Of a stretch of DNA of 64,000 bases, positions 35,838 to 44,597 are shown piece after piece (position 1 is the first letter of the stretch; each line of letters starts with the position of its first letter). Both the position numbers and the translations under genes were made by a program. Under the pieces are notes generated by a model, which saw nothing but the letters and a program-made list of their open reading frames with translations, did not search any database and was not told where the DNA came from. This stretch comes from Hyphomicrobiales bacterium (lineage in GTDB: Bacteria > Pseudomonadota > Alphaproteobacteria > Rhizobiales > Beijerinckiaceae), in contig JAIXTM010000018.1 in NCBI GenBank assembly GCA_027483945.1, positions 62,001 through 126,000 on the forward strand, read 5' to 3'.

Positions 35838-36158
35838 ATGACTCTCGACCCGCGCGATCCCATCGATCGCCAGCCCCTGAACCGCGACCCGGTGCGTAAC
35901 GACACCAACGTCTACACGTCCGACCGCGGATCGAGCATGATGCCGATCCTGATCGGCGCGCTGGTGGTCGTCGCCGGCATCATCGCCTTCCTGATGTATG
36001 GCGGCAGCGACAACGACACGATGACGACCGGCACGGTCGACCGGCCGGCGCCGACGGCCCCGGCCAATCCGGCCCCGGCCTCGCCGCCCACCGTCCCGGC
36101 CCCGTCGGGCCCGGCGGGCTCGCCCGCCCCGGCCCCGGCTCCCTCGGGCCAGCAGTAA
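35838..36158 (+). CDS. Small single-pass membrane protein with a Pro/Ala tail
   Basis: Protein of 106 residues with a charged N-terminus (about 1-33), one transmembrane helix ([20 protein letters not shown], about 34-53) and a low-complexity tail of Pro, Ala, Ser and Gly. The positive side suggests the N-terminus stays in the cytoplasm and the tail in the periplasm. AAGGAG seven bases before the ATG is a strong ribosome-binding site. It has an EcfG-type promoter and its own terminator, so it is a real single-gene unit. Function unknown; a stress-induced envelope protein is the inference. Confidence 0.75.
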   Translation: MTLDPRDPIDRQPLNRDPVRNDTNVYTSDRGSSMMPILIGALVVVAGIIAFLMYGGSDNDTMTTGTVDRPAPTAPANPAPASPPTVPAPSGPAGSPAPAPAPSGQQ

Positions 36159-36168
36159 GCGTTTGACA

Positions 36169-36201
36169 GGACCGCGGGCCCAACGGCCCGCGGTCCTTCT
36201 T
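36169..36201 (+). terminator. Intrinsic terminator
   Basis: A perfect 12-bp stem (36169-36180 with 36185-36196), CAAC loop and TTCTT tail, ten bases after the stop of the small membrane protein. Confidence 0.9.
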
Positions 36202-36221
36202 CGTGCAGGGGGCATGAAGCG

Positions 36222-36746
36222 ATGAAGAACGGTTTCTTCGATTCCTTTGCCAGCAGGGTGGCCCATTACGGCGGCCATCCGATCACGTTCTGCCTGGCCT
36301 TCGCCGCGGTCCTGCTCTGGGCCGTTTCCGGTCCCTTCGCGGGATTCTCGGAGGTCTGGCAGCTCACGATCAACACGGGAACGACGATCATCACGTTCCT
36401 CATGGTGTTCATCATCCAGAACACGCAGAACCGCGACACGGCGGCGATGCAGTTGAAGCTCGACGAGCTCATCCGCTCCCACGAGGGCGCCAAGAATTCC
36501 GTGATCGATTTCGAGAACCTTCCCGAGGAGACGCTGGAGCGCCTGCGGAAGGAATATGCCAAGCTCGCCCGCGAGGCGCGGGAGGAAGGCTCGGAGGCCT
36601 GCACCGACGAGGAAGAGCGGATCAAGGAATCCAAGCGCAACAAGGCCGACAGGCGCGCCGCCAAGGATGCCAAGCGCGACGGCGGCAAACGCGCCGAAGT
36701 CTCGCGCGCCTCCGGCGAAGCCAGCCGCCGGAAGGTCAGGGCCTAG
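36222..36746 (+). CDS. Low-affinity iron permease-family membrane protein
   Basis: Protein of 174 residues. The first about 90 residues match the low-affinity iron permease family: two transmembrane helices (about 22-40 and 52-70), the FASRVAHYGGHP start and the IIQNTQNRDTAAMQLKLDEL motif after helix 2. The remaining 80 residues are a highly charged Lys/Arg/Glu helix that is cytoplasmic. Iron transport by the bacterial members is assumed from the fungal relative Fet4 and is not well proven. An AGGGGG site precedes ATG 36222. Confidence 0.8.
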   Translation: MKNGFFDSFASRVAHYGGHPITFCLAFAAVLLWAVSGPFAGFSEVWQLTINTGTTIITFLMVFIIQNTQNRDTAAMQLKLDELIRSHEGAKNSVIDFENLPEETLERLRKEYAKLAREAREEGSEACTDEEERIKESKRNKADRRAAKDAKRDGGKRAEVSRASGEASRRKVRA

Positions 36747-36753
36747 GAGCCCG

Positions 36754-38235
36754 TCACGCCCACCAGGCGTCCGGCAGGCGCACGCGTCCCGCCGCCTGCT
36801 CGACGATCCCGGCCGCCGCGAACAGCGTCTCCTCGTCGAACGGACGCCCGATGAGCTGGAGGCCGAGCGGCAATCCGGAGGCGTCCGTGCCGGCGGGAAC
36901 CGATATGCCGGGCAGCCCAGCCATGTTCACCGTCACCGTGAAGACGTCGTTGAGATACATCTCCACCGGAGACGCGGTCGACATCTCGGCGAGCCCGAAG
37001 GCGGCGGACGGGGTCGCAGGCGTCAGGATCGCATCGACGCCGGCGGCGTAGACCTCCTCGAAGTCGCGCTTGATCAGCGTGCGGATCTTCTGCGCCCGGA
37101 CGTAATAGGCGTCGTAATAGCCGGCCGAGAGGACGTAGGTGCCGATCATGATGCGGCGCCTGACCTCCTTGCCGAAGCCCTCGGCGCGGGTCTTCTCGTA
37201 CATCTCCACGATGTCCTTGCCCGGCACGCGCAGGCCGTAGCGGACGCCGTCATAGCGCGCGAGGTTGGAGGACGCTTCCGCGGGCGCCACGATGTAATAG
37301 GCCGGCAGCGCGTAGTGGGTGTGGGGCAGCGAGACCTCGACGATCTCGGCTCCCGCATCGCGCAGCCAGGCCGCGCCCTCAGACCAGAGGCGCTCGATCT
37401 CCGCGGGCATGCCCTCGACGCGGTATTCCTTCGGGATGCCGATCTTCAGGCCCTTCACGCCGCGCGAGACGGCGGCCTCGAAGTCCGGCACCGCGATGTC
37501 GGCGGAGGTCGTGTCCTTCGGATCATGGCCCGCCATGGAGCGCAGCATGATGGCGGCGTCCTGCACCGTGCGGGCGATCGGCCCCGCCTGATCGAGGGAC
37601 GAGGCGAAGGCGACGACACCCCAGCGCGAGCAGCGGCCATAGGTCGGCTTGATGCCGACCGTGCCGGTGAAGGCCGCCGGCTGGCGGATCGAGCCGCCGG
37701 TATCGGTGGCGGTGGCACCCAGACACAGCCGCGCGGCGACCGCCGCCGCCGAGCCGCCTGACGAGCCGCCGGGAACGAGATCGGCGTTCGAGCCGGGACG
37801 CCGCCAGGGCGACTTCACCGGGCCGAAGGCCGAGGTCTCGTTGGACGAACCCATGGCGAATTCGTCGAGGTTCAGCTTCCCGAGCATGACAGCGCCGTCG
37901 CGCCAGAGCTGCGAGGTGACGGTGGATTCGTATTCCGGGACGAAGCCCTTGAGGATGCGGCTGCCGGCCGTGGTCTGCGTGCCCTTGGTGCAGAACAGGT
38001 CCTTGATGCCGAGCGGGACGCCCTCCAGAGGGCCGCCCTGCCCGGCGCCGAGCCGCGCGTCGGAGGCCTTGGCCATGGCGCGGGCGACGTCCGGCGTCTC
38101 GGCGATGAACGCGTTGAGCGCGCGCGCCTTCTCGATGGCGGCGAGGTGCGCCTCGGTGATCTCCAGCGAGGAGAAACTGCGCTTCTTCAGGCCGTCGCGC
38201 GCCTCGGCGAGCGTCAGGGCGGTCAGATCGGTCAT
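36754..38235 (-). CDS. gatA: Asp-tRNA(Asn)/Glu-tRNA(Gln) amidotransferase subunit A
   Basis: Amidase-signature protein of 493 residues that frees ammonia from glutamine for the GatCAB complex. The Ser-cisSer-Lys triad region is visible: [15 protein letters not shown] with the lysine, then [14 protein letters not shown] and [11 protein letters not shown]. The start at 38235 (MTDLTALTL) is the normal GatA N-terminus; the frame to 38340 overlaps gatC. It lies 22 bases after gatC. Confidence 0.96.
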   Translation of the reverse strand: MTDLTALTLAEARDGLKKRSFSSLEITEAHLAAIEKARALNAFIAETPDVARAMAKASDARLGAGQGGPLEGVPLGIKDLFCTKGTQTTAGSRILKGFVPEYESTVTSQLWRDGAVMLGKLNLDEFAMGSSNETSAFGPVKSPWRRPGSNADLVPGGSSGGSAAAVAARLCLGATATDTGGSIRQPAAFTGTVGIKPTYGRCSRWGVVAFASSLDQAGPIARTVQDAAIMLRSMAGHDPKDTTSADIAVPDFEAAVSRGVKGLKIGIPKEYRVEGMPAEIERLWSEGAAWLRDAGAEIVEVSLPHTHYALPAYYIVAPAEASSNLARYDGVRYGLRVPGKDIVEMYEKTRAEGFGKEVRRRIMIGTYVLSAGYYDAYYVRAQKIRTLIKRDFEEVYAAGVDAILTPATPSAAFGLAEMSTASPVEMYLNDVFTVTVNMAGLPGISVPAGTDASGLPLGLQLIGRPFDEETLFAAAGIVEQAAGRVRLPDAWWA

Positions 38236-38257
38236 GTGGGCTACCCTTCCGTCCGCT

Positions 38258-38545
38258 TCACTCGACGACTTTCGGGACCATGAAATAGCGGTCCTCGGAG
38301 AGGGGCGCGTTGGCGACGATGGCCGCCGCGATGCCGCCATCCGTGACGCCGTCCTGGCGCTTCTTCATCGCCATCGGAACGACGGAGGTCATGGGCTCCA
38401 CGCCCTCGACGTCGACCTTCTCCAGCGTCTCCACGAAATCGAGGATCGCGTTGATCTCCGACTGGAGATGGGGAACCTCGGCATCCGTGACGGCGATGCG
38501 CGCCAGATGCGCGATGCGCTTCACGGTCTTCTCGTCGACGGACAT
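38258..38545 (-). CDS. gatC: Asp-tRNA(Asn)/Glu-tRNA(Gln) amidotransferase subunit C
   Basis: Protein of 95 residues, the normal GatC length. The N-terminal helix [20 protein letters not shown] and the central [21 protein letters not shown] are diagnostic. It wraps around GatA and links it to GatB. First gene of gatC-gatA. Confidence 0.95.
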   Translation of the reverse strand: MSVDEKTVKRIAHLARIAVTDAEVPHLQSEINAILDFVETLEKVDVEGVEPMTSVVPMAMKKRQDGVTDGGIAAAIVANAPLSEDRYFMVPKVVE

Positions 38546-38616
38546 GGCCTACCTGCTGGCTGGAGTCGGTGGCCTATATCACCCGGCTGTTTCGCGCCGC
38601 AACCGCTCCGGCGGCG

Positions 38617-39531
38617 TCAGCGCCACCGCGCCAGCCCGTCGGCCAACGCTTCGCTCAGCGCGGCTGCCAGCCGGCCAGCGGGTTCGGGCAACCAGCCCTG
38701 CAGGGCGGCGCCCACGAGGCCGCCGAAGATCGCAAGGCCGACGAGGAAGGCCCAGCCCCATCCGAGAGCCTGGCGACGCGGCGCCGGATCGGCCGGGACG
38801 GTCTGCCCGGCGGCCGCATCGTCGGCGCGACTGTCCGGCGCCGCGGCGGTGTCCACGGCGCGGTCTTCGACCTCGGCGGTCGTGGCCTCGGGCGGCTCCG
38901 CCTCCACGTCCGGCTCCGCCGCGGCCGGCGGCGGTTCGGGCGCCGCCGGGACGGGAACGCGGGGCGCGACGCCCAGGTCGCGGAGCCGATGCGGGCGTTC
39001 CGCGATCTCGCCGAGCCGGCGCTCCAGCACGTCGGCGATGCGCTGCAGGCTGCGGTCGATGGAGGTCAGGTCGAGCCGCCGCGGCGGGACCATGTCGGCA
39101 TCGGCGAAGACGACGGCCTGTGCCGGGCCTTGCGGCCCGCGCTCCGGCTCGTCGGGCCGCTCCGGTTCAGCCGGGATCGCAGTCCCGGCCACCGATTCCG
39201 GGCCGGTCTCTTCAAGCGTCTCGACCGGAAACGCGGCCTCGGGCTGCGCCATGCCTTCCGGCTGGGCTATCCCTTCCGGCTGGGCCATGTCTTCGGGCCC
39301 GGGTCCTTCGGCAGGCGTCACGGCGGCCGGCGGCGGCCGATGGGCGATGGGCCGGAAGGTCGCGAAGCCGGGCAAAGCGGCGGCGCGGCGAAGGATGTCG
39401 GCGTCGACGCCGAACGGCGAGACGGACGCGGCCGGCGCGCGCAGAGGCTCCGCCGCATTCCCCTCGCGGGCCGGCCGATCGGGCGCCGAGCCTGGCTCGT
39501 CGCGCCGGAGCTTGTGCGCCTCGTCGATCAT
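38617..39531 (-). CDS. Unknown single-pass membrane protein with an acidic Pro-rich region
   Basis: Protein of 304 residues with no family I recognise. Residues 1-140 are Pro/Ala/Glu-rich and include a repeated (M/I)AQPEG motif. Residues about 150-185 form a probable coiled coil ([20 protein letters not shown]). A second acidic Pro-rich stretch follows, then one transmembrane helix near the C-terminus ([20 protein letters not shown], about 258-277). It is probably a cytoplasmic protein anchored by its tail. Its ATG overlaps the stop of the UPF0173 hydrolase gene by four bases (ATGA), so the two are coupled. Confidence 0.65.
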   Translation of the reverse strand: MIDEAHKLRRDEPGSAPDRPAREGNAAEPLRAPAASVSPFGVDADILRRAAALPGFATFRPIAHRPPPAAVTPAEGPGPEDMAQPEGIAQPEGMAQPEAAFPVETLEETGPESVAGTAIPAEPERPDEPERGPQGPAQAVVFADADMVPPRRLDLTSIDRSLQRIADVLERRLGEIAERPHRLRDLGVAPRVPVPAAPEPPPAAAEPDVEAEPPEATTAEVEDRAVDTAAAPDSRADDAAAGQTVPADPAPRRQALGWGWAFLVGLAIFGGLVGAALQGWLPEPAGRLAAALSEALADGLARWR

Positions 39532-40226
39532 AGCGTGAAGGGCTTGCCTTTCTCGGGGACCAGGACCTTCGTCCTGGAGCCGGCCATGGCGCGTACGAAC
39601 GGGTCCGCATCCTTCCGGACGAGGTCGAACGAGCCGTAATGGCAGGGGATGACCGTGTCGAACGCGAAGAAGCGGTTGACGGCGAGCGCGGCGACCTCGG
39701 GCCCCATCGTGAACCGGTCGCCGACCGGGACGAGCCCGACCTGCGGCTTGTGGATCTCGGCGATGAGGGCCATGTCGCCGAAAATGTCGGTATCGCCCAT
39801 ATGGTAGACGACCGGGCCGTCCTTGGGCTTCAGGACGAGGCCGTTAGCGCTCCCAATGGGCTGCTGGACGCCGGCCTCGCCCATGCCCGCCGAATGGTCC
39901 GCGCGGACCATGGACACGGCGAAGGCGCCGCAATCGACGGTGCCGCCCGTGTTCATCGGCTCCAGCGAGGCGACGCCCTGCGATCCGAGCCACATGGCAA
40001 GATCATAGTTGGCGACGACCTTGGCCCCGGTGGCCTTGGCGATGGCGACCGTGTCGCCGACATGGTCGCCATGCCCGTGGGTCAGGAGGATATGCGTGGC
40101 GCCGGCGGACACGGCGGCCACGTCGCCCGAAAAGGCCGGGTTGCCGGTGAAGAACGGGTCGATGAGGACGATCGCGCCGCCGGTCTCGAAGCGGAACGCC
40201 GAGTGGCCGAACCAGAACGCCTTCAT
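39528..40226 (-). CDS. UPF0173 metal-dependent hydrolase
   Basis: Metallo-beta-lactamase-fold protein of 232 residues. The signature [10 protein letters not shown] carries the metal-binding His-x-His-x-Asp-His; further ligands are in [16 protein letters not shown] and IPCHYG. UPF0173 proteins relate to RNase Z-like and lactonase-like hydrolases; the substrate is unknown. The start at 40226 has GGAG seven bases upstream. It is first in a two-gene unit with the unknown membrane protein. Confidence 0.88.
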   Translation of the reverse strand: MKAFWFGHSAFRFETGGAIVLIDPFFTGNPAFSGDVAAVSAGATHILLTHGHGDHVGDTVAIAKATGAKVVANYDLAMWLGSQGVASLEPMNTGGTVDCGAFAVSMVRADHSAGMGEAGVQQPIGSANGLVLKPKDGPVVYHMGDTDIFGDMALIAEIHKPQVGLVPVGDRFTMGPEVAALAVNRFFAFDTVIPCHYGSFDLVRKDADPFVRAMAGSRTKVLVPEKGKPFTL

Positions 40227-40342
40227 GAACAGCTCCCGTGGTCGCGCCGGCGAACGGCCCGGCGCCCTTGCCATTCCCATGGCGCAAGCTTCAAGAATGG
40301 GTTAGCGGCCGCCGGCTTTCAACAGGCTGCCCCGGAGGCATC

Positions 40343-40813
40343 ATGCCCATCGTCGACAGCGTCCACGACCTTCTGGCGGGGCTCGGCCGCAACGAGCGCC
40401 TGCTCGGTCTCGATCTCGGCACCAAGACGATCGGTCTTGCCCTGTCCGACGTGGAGCGCCGCATCGCGACGCCGCTGGAGACGATCCAGCGCACCAAGTT
40501 CACCGCCGATGCGATCAAGCTGGAGGCGGTGATCGACCGGCACGGCGTCACCGGGCTCGTCATCGGCCTGCCGCTCAACATGGACGGGACCGAGGGGCCG
40601 CGCAGCCAGTCGACCCGCAGCTTCGTGAGGACCTTCGGCCAGCGGCGCGCCCTTCCGGTGCTGCTCTGGGACGAGCGCCTGTCCACCGCCGCCGTCACGC
40701 GGTCGCTGATCGAGGCGGATGCCTCGCGGAAGCGGCGCGCCGAGGTCGTGGACCGGATGGCGGCCGCCTACATCCTGCAGAGTGCCCTGGACGCGGGAAC
40801 GGCCCGCGAATAG
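40343..40813 (+). CDS. ruvX: Putative pre-16S rRNA nuclease RuvX (YqgF)
   Basis: RNase H-fold protein of 156 residues, standard YqgF length. Conserved acidic motifs are [28 protein letters not shown] and [11 protein letters not shown], with [10 protein letters not shown] near the end. It matures the 5' end of 16S rRNA in E. coli; older names called it a Holliday junction resolvase. GGAGG five bases before ATG 40343 fixes the start. Its stop lies in the loop of a terminator hairpin. Confidence 0.93.
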   Translation: MPIVDSVHDLLAGLGRNERLLGLDLGTKTIGLALSDVERRIATPLETIQRTKFTADAIKLEAVIDRHGVTGLVIGLPLNMDGTEGPRSQSTRSFVRTFGQRRALPVLLWDERLSTAAVTRSLIEADASRKRRAEVVDRMAAAYILQSALDAGTARE

Positions 40814-40821
40814 CGGGCCGT
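40799..40821. terminator. Terminator overlapping the ruvX stop codon
   Basis: A 9-bp stem (40799-40807 with 40813-40821) with the TAG stop of ruvX in and beside the loop. It can also serve the convergent Tyr-rich protein gene. Confidence 0.6.
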
Positions 40822-40848
40822 CCCTTGATTCCGATCGGCTTGTCGCGA

Positions 40849-41262
40849 TCACTTGTCGGAATTGTTCCGGGCGGGATCGAACGTGCCGTTCATGCTGCGG
40901 CGGCTGCCGGGATAGTAGTAGCGCGGCGCCGGAGCATAATCGTAGCTGTAGGCGTAGCCCTCGTCGTAATATCGCGGGCCGTCGTCATAGACATAGACCG
41001 GCGCCGGAGCGGCCGCATAGCCGTCGTAGTAATAGCCGCCATAGGGACGCGAATTCGCGGCGGCGATGGCGCCGACGGCGCCGAGGGCCACGGCACCGCC
41101 GATGATGGCGGCACGGCGGCCGTCACGGACCTGCACCACCGGCGCCTCGGTCGTGGCGTTCACGGCGGTGCCGGCGCTCAGGGGCATGGCGCCCGCGGAC
41201 GCCGAAAAGCCGGCAACGGCCAGGGCAGACGCCAGGGCGATCGAAACGGTCTTGGTCGTCAT
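40849..41262 (-). CDS. Secreted Tyr/Gly-rich small protein
   Basis: Protein of 137 residues with a signal peptide (cleavage near SAGAMP, residue 25). A Gly/Ala-rich hydrophobic stretch (AAIIGGAVALGAVGAIAAAN, about 52-71) resembles a glycine-zipper segment, followed by a Tyr-rich tail with YYYDGY and RYYYPG. Such proteins are common in rhizobia and probably sit in the envelope. Three in-frame starts exist; AAGGAG lies six bases before ATG 41262 and overlaps the others, so 41262 is preferred. Function unknown. Confidence 0.75.
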   Translation of the reverse strand: MTTKTVSIALASALAVAGFSASAGAMPLSAGTAVNATTEAPVVQVRDGRRAAIIGGAVALGAVGAIAAANSRPYGGYYYDGYAAAPAPVYVYDDGPRYYDEGYAYSYDYAPAPRYYYPGSRRSMNGTFDPARNNSDK

Positions 41263-41408
41263 CGTCATCTCCTTCGTCATTCGCGCACCGACGCATGGGC
41301 GTGGAACGCGGTTGCGAATGCAGGCTCGGGTTGCCAGAAGCGATCGGGCGGACCATCAGGGACCGCCGGGCTCCGGGTTCGCCGGGCCGTGCATGTCTTC
41401 GCAAGACA

Positions 41409-41433
41409 AACGGCATCCGCCGCCCTGTGTTCC
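41409..41433 (-). promoter_or_regulatory. Candidate EcfG-type general stress promoter
   Basis: On the minus strand GGAAC (41433-41429), 16 bases, CGTT (41412-41409). It lies 146 bases before the start of the Tyr-rich protein, a longer leader than the other matches, so chance is more likely here. Confidence 0.4.
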
Positions 41434-41456
41434 GCGCCGCTTCCCCAAGGATCGCG

Positions 41457-42389
41457 ATGATCGTCTTCACAAGCTTGCTACCGATCTTCCTCGTCATCGC
41501 GACAGGCTGGGCGCTGAGGACGGGCGGAATCATTCGTGAAGCTCATTGGGAAGGGCTGGAGCGCATCGCGTACCTAGTGTTCTTCCCGGCGGTGATCGTG
41601 AAGACGCTGGCGACGGCGGATCTGCGCGGCGCGCCGATCGGGCCGCTGGCGCTCACCATGGTCTGCGCGATCCTCACGATGACCGCGCTGCTTCTTGGCG
41701 GACGCGCCGCGCTGGCCCGGCGCCGGACCGTGGACGGCCCGGCCTTCACCTCCCTGTTCCAGGGCTCCGTCCGGTGGAACACCTATGTCGGGCTGGCGCT
41801 GGCCCTGACGATGCTGGGACCCTCCGGCGTCAGTCTCATGGCGATCTCGCTCGCCGCCATGGTGCCCCTGCTGAACACGATCTCGGTGCTGGTCCTGTCG
41901 CGCCATGCGACGAACGATCCGGCAAGGCGGCCGGGATTGCGGGCGACGCTGGCGGCCCTCGCCCGCAACCCGTTCATCTGGTCCTGCGCGCTGGGCGTCC
42001 TGCTGAACGCGCTTGGCCTGCCCCTTCCCGCCTGGCTCGTCGACTATGCCGGGATGCTGGGCGGCGGCGCCATCGGCGGCGGCTTGCTCGTCGTCGGCGC
42101 AGCGCTCGACCTGCGCCGGCTGGCGCGGCTGCGCCCGGCGGCGGTCTTGTCCACGGCGCTGAAACTCGTCGGCATGCCCCTCCTGGTGGCGGCCTATGCC
42201 GTGCTGTTCGGCCTGTCGGGCCAGGCGCTGCTTGTGGCGATCATCGCCGGCTCGGTGCCGACCGCCAGCGCCGCCTATATCCTGGCGCGCCAGATGGGCG
42301 GGGACGCGCCGCTGATGGCGGACATCCTGACGGTCCAGACCTTGCTCGCCGCCCTCACGATGCCGATCATGCTCACGCTCCTGACCTGA
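41457..42389 (+). CDS. AEC-family (auxin efflux carrier-like) transporter
   Basis: Membrane protein of 310 residues with about ten helices in two inverted halves, typical of bacterial AEC transporters. Conserved family features include the N-terminal PIFLVIATGWALRTGG, the FFPAVIVKTL helix, and the C-terminal GSVPTASAAYILARQMGG. Members move carboxylates such as malate or malonate, or other small anions; the substrate here is unknown. AAGGA six bases before ATG 41457 decides the start. Confidence 0.88.
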   Translation: MIVFTSLLPIFLVIATGWALRTGGIIREAHWEGLERIAYLVFFPAVIVKTLATADLRGAPIGPLALTMVCAILTMTALLLGGRAALARRRTVDGPAFTSLFQGSVRWNTYVGLALALTMLGPSGVSLMAISLAAMVPLLNTISVLVLSRHATNDPARRPGLRATLAALARNPFIWSCALGVLLNALGLPLPAWLVDYAGMLGGGAIGGGLLVVGAALDLRRLARLRPAAVLSTALKLVGMPLLVAAYAVLFGLSGQALLVAIIAGSVPTASAAYILARQMGGDAPLMADILTVQTLLAALTMPIMLTLLT

Positions 42390-42410
42390 CGGCAGTTCGC
42401 GCCAGGCGGG

Positions 42411-42438
42411 TTGATTGCCCCTATAAGTTGTGTACACT
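42411..42438 (+). promoter_or_regulatory. Candidate housekeeping promoter of the 88-residue protein
   Basis: TTGATT (42411-42416), a 16-base spacer, and TACACT (42433-42438) in a locally AT-rich stretch, 39 bases before the start codon. Confidence 0.5.
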
Positions 42439-42477
42439 CATGATCATTGCTGATGATTCATTGTTCGAGGTTCGGTT

Positions 42478-42744
42478 ATGGCTCCGTCCGCGCTTCCCAG
42501 GCGGCCGGCCGCGATGGGTGACGCCAGCGCGAGGCTGATGCGTCACTGCCCGGCTTTCGCAGACCCGCTGCCGCGGGACGACGTCCTGCACTACATCACG
42601 CAGATGACCGCCGAGCTGTCGGTGCTCGCCCGCAGCGCGCGCCTCGACGTCCTGGCCTATTTCCTCGATATGGCGCGAGTCGAAGCGGCCGCGACGGCGG
42701 TCGAAGAGGCGGCCTCGCACGATCAGGACGACAGCGACACCTGA
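42478..42744 (+). CDS. Small helical protein of unknown function
   Basis: Protein of 88 residues. The core (about 38-72) is helical: VLHYITQMTAELSVLARSAR then LDVLAYFLDMARVEAAA, a pattern I associate with small conserved alphaproteobacterial proteins without assigned function. The ends are disordered and the C-terminus is acidic. A promoter-like element and GAGG upstream support expression. Its last 22 bases overlap the 3' end of dprA on the opposite strand. Confidence 0.65.
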   Translation: MAPSALPRRPAAMGDASARLMRHCPAFADPLPRDDVLHYITQMTAELSVLARSARLDVLAYFLDMARVEAAATAVEEAASHDQDDSDT

Positions 42745-43931
42745 TTGCCGCCGATCCGCTCTAGCCGGCCTGTCAGTTCCAGATCGAGCAATGCGGCCTG
42801 GACCTCGCGCGGCGGCAGGCCGCTCTCGCGGACGAGGTCGTCGATGCTGGACGGCGCCGGCCCCAGCAGCGGCATCAGCCGCTCCATGGCGCTCCCGGCC
42901 GAGGCCAACGGCGCCCCCTCCACAACCTGAACGTGCTGTTCGGCGAGGCCTGCATGCTCCGCCTCCGGCGGCGCCTGTATCGCGAGCCCGAGCGCCGACA
43001 GGTCGAGTTCGTCCCACAGGGGCTCGGACGGCACCGCTTCCTCGATGTCCAGCAAAGGCTGGATGCTCCGTTCGGCGCCGGCCCGCAGGGCGTCGATCAC
43101 GTCGGCGGCACCGGTGCACAGCGTGGCGCCCTGCCGGATGAGATCGTTGGTGCCCTCGGCGCGCGGGTCCAGCGGCGAGCCCGGGACGGCGAAGACCTCG
43201 CGGCCCTGCTCCAGCGCGAAACGCGCGGTGATGAGCGAGCCCGAGCGACGGGCCGCCTCGACGATGACCACGCCCGATGACAGGCCCGACACGATGCGGT
43301 TGCGCCGCGGGAAGTCGCGGGCCCGCGGCTCCCAGCCGACCGGCATCTCGGAGACGGCCGCGCCGCCACGGGTGACGATCTCCTCCAGCAGCGGCACGTT
43401 CTCCTGCGGATAGACGCGCTCGTGCCCGCCGGCGAGAACCGCCACCGTGCCGGCGGCGAGGCTCGCCTTGTGAGCGGCGGTGTCGATGCCGCGCGCCAGC
43501 CCGGACACGATGGTGAAGCCGGCATCGCCGAGGTCGCGGGCCAGCGCCTCGGTGAAGCGGCGGCCGGCGGAGGACGCGTTCCGCGAGCCGACGATGGCGA
43601 CCATCGGGCGGTCCAAAGCCGCGCCGTCACCCCGGACGGCGATCAGCGGCGGGGCGGTCTCGGCTGCGGCGAGCGCCTTCGGATAGCCGGTCTCGCCCAT
43701 GGCGACGAAGCGGATGCCGAGGCGCGACGCACGCGCCATCTCGGCCTCCGCATCGGCGCGGGAACAGGGCGTGACGGGCTTGCCCGTCCGGCGGGCGATG
43801 TCGGGCAGGGCTTCAAGCGCGCCGGCCGCGCCGCCGAAGCGGTTGACCAAGGCGCGGAAAGTCCGGGGCCCGATCCCGTCCGTCCGGATCAGCCGCAGCC
43901 AGTCGAGGCGCTGATCGTCGGACAGGCGCAT
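42723..43931 (-). CDS. dprA: DNA-processing protein DprA
   Basis: Protein of 402 residues that loads RecA on incoming single-stranded DNA in transformation. The Rossmann core (about 70-290) has MVAIVGSRNASSAGRRF, SGLARGIDTAAH, GGHERVYPQEN and RRNRIVSGLS. A C-terminal winged-helix domain (about 335-395, SIDDLVRESGLPPREVQAAL) matches DprA_WH. Rhizobia commonly carry dprA between plsY and topA whether or not they are known to be competent. The start at 43931 (MRLSDDQRL) lies seven bases after plsY. Confidence 0.94.
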   Translation of the reverse strand: MRLSDDQRLDWLRLIRTDGIGPRTFRALVNRFGGAAGALEALPDIARRTGKPVTPCSRADAEAEMARASRLGIRFVAMGETGYPKALAAAETAPPLIAVRGDGAALDRPMVAIVGSRNASSAGRRFTEALARDLGDAGFTIVSGLARGIDTAAHKASLAAGTVAVLAGGHERVYPQENVPLLEEIVTRGGAAVSEMPVGWEPRARDFPRRNRIVSGLSSGVVIVEAARRSGSLITARFALEQGREVFAVPGSPLDPRAEGTNDLIRQGATLCTGAADVIDALRAGAERSIQPLLDIEEAVPSEPLWDELDLSALGLAIQAPPEAEHAGLAEQHVQVVEGAPLASAGSAMERLMPLLGPAPSSIDDLVRESGLPPREVQAALLDLELTGRLERIGGNQVSLSS

Positions 43932-43938
43932 GGGCGGC

Positions 43939-44544
43939 TCAGCCTTTCTGCCCGATCTTGCCCTCGGTGCCGGCGAGCAGGCGCTGGATGTTCTGGGCGT
44001 GCTTGATCCAGAGCAGGATGGCCAGCACCGCGAGCAAGGCCGCCAGGACCGGCTGGCCGAAGCCGAGCCACGCGACGAAAGGCACGACGAGCGAGGCGGT
44101 GAGCGCCGACAGGGACGAGTAGCGCAGGGCGAAGGCCATGCCGAGCCAGATCGCCGCGAAGACAAGCGCCAGCCGCCAGTCGAGCCCGATCAGGCAGCCG
44201 AGGAAGGTCGCGACGCCCTTGCCGCCCTTGAAAGCCAGCCAGACCGGCGCGATGTGGCCGAGAAAGGCGCCGAGTGCCGCCGCTAGGGCCGCGTTCGGCC
44301 CCCAGACGGCGCCGGCGACGAGGATCGCGACCGTGCCCTTCAGCGCGTCGCCGACGAGCGTCGCCGCGGCGAGCGCCTTGTTGCCGGTGCGCAGGACATT
44401 CGTGGCGCCGATATTGCCGGACCCGATGGCGCGGATGTCGCCCATTCCGGCGAGCCGGGTCAGGATCAGGCCGAAGGGGATCGAGCCGAGGAGATAGCCG
44501 AAGGCGAGCGGCAGCAGGAGAGCGGCGAGCGTGCCGAATGTCAT
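43939..44544 (-). CDS. plsY: Glycerol-3-phosphate acyltransferase PlsY
   Basis: Integral membrane enzyme of 201 residues with about five helices. The three PlsY motifs are present: [23 protein letters not shown] and the C-terminal [10 protein letters not shown] (usual form is RH.NI). It transfers an acyl group from acyl phosphate to glycerol 3-phosphate, the first step of phospholipid synthesis. It lies between the pyrC-like gene and dprA on the same strand. Confidence 0.95.
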   Translation of the reverse strand: MTFGTLAALLLPLAFGYLLGSIPFGLILTRLAGMGDIRAIGSGNIGATNVLRTGNKALAAATLVGDALKGTVAILVAGAVWGPNAALAAALGAFLGHIAPVWLAFKGGKGVATFLGCLIGLDWRLALVFAAIWLGMAFALRYSSLSALTASLVVPFVAWLGFGQPVLAALLAVLAILLWIKHAQNIQRLLAGTEGKIGQKG

Positions 44545-44597
44545 GAGGCCCCTTCCCCGTCGTTCTGCCGGTTTTTCCGGCGCCTTGTGAGCGAACC

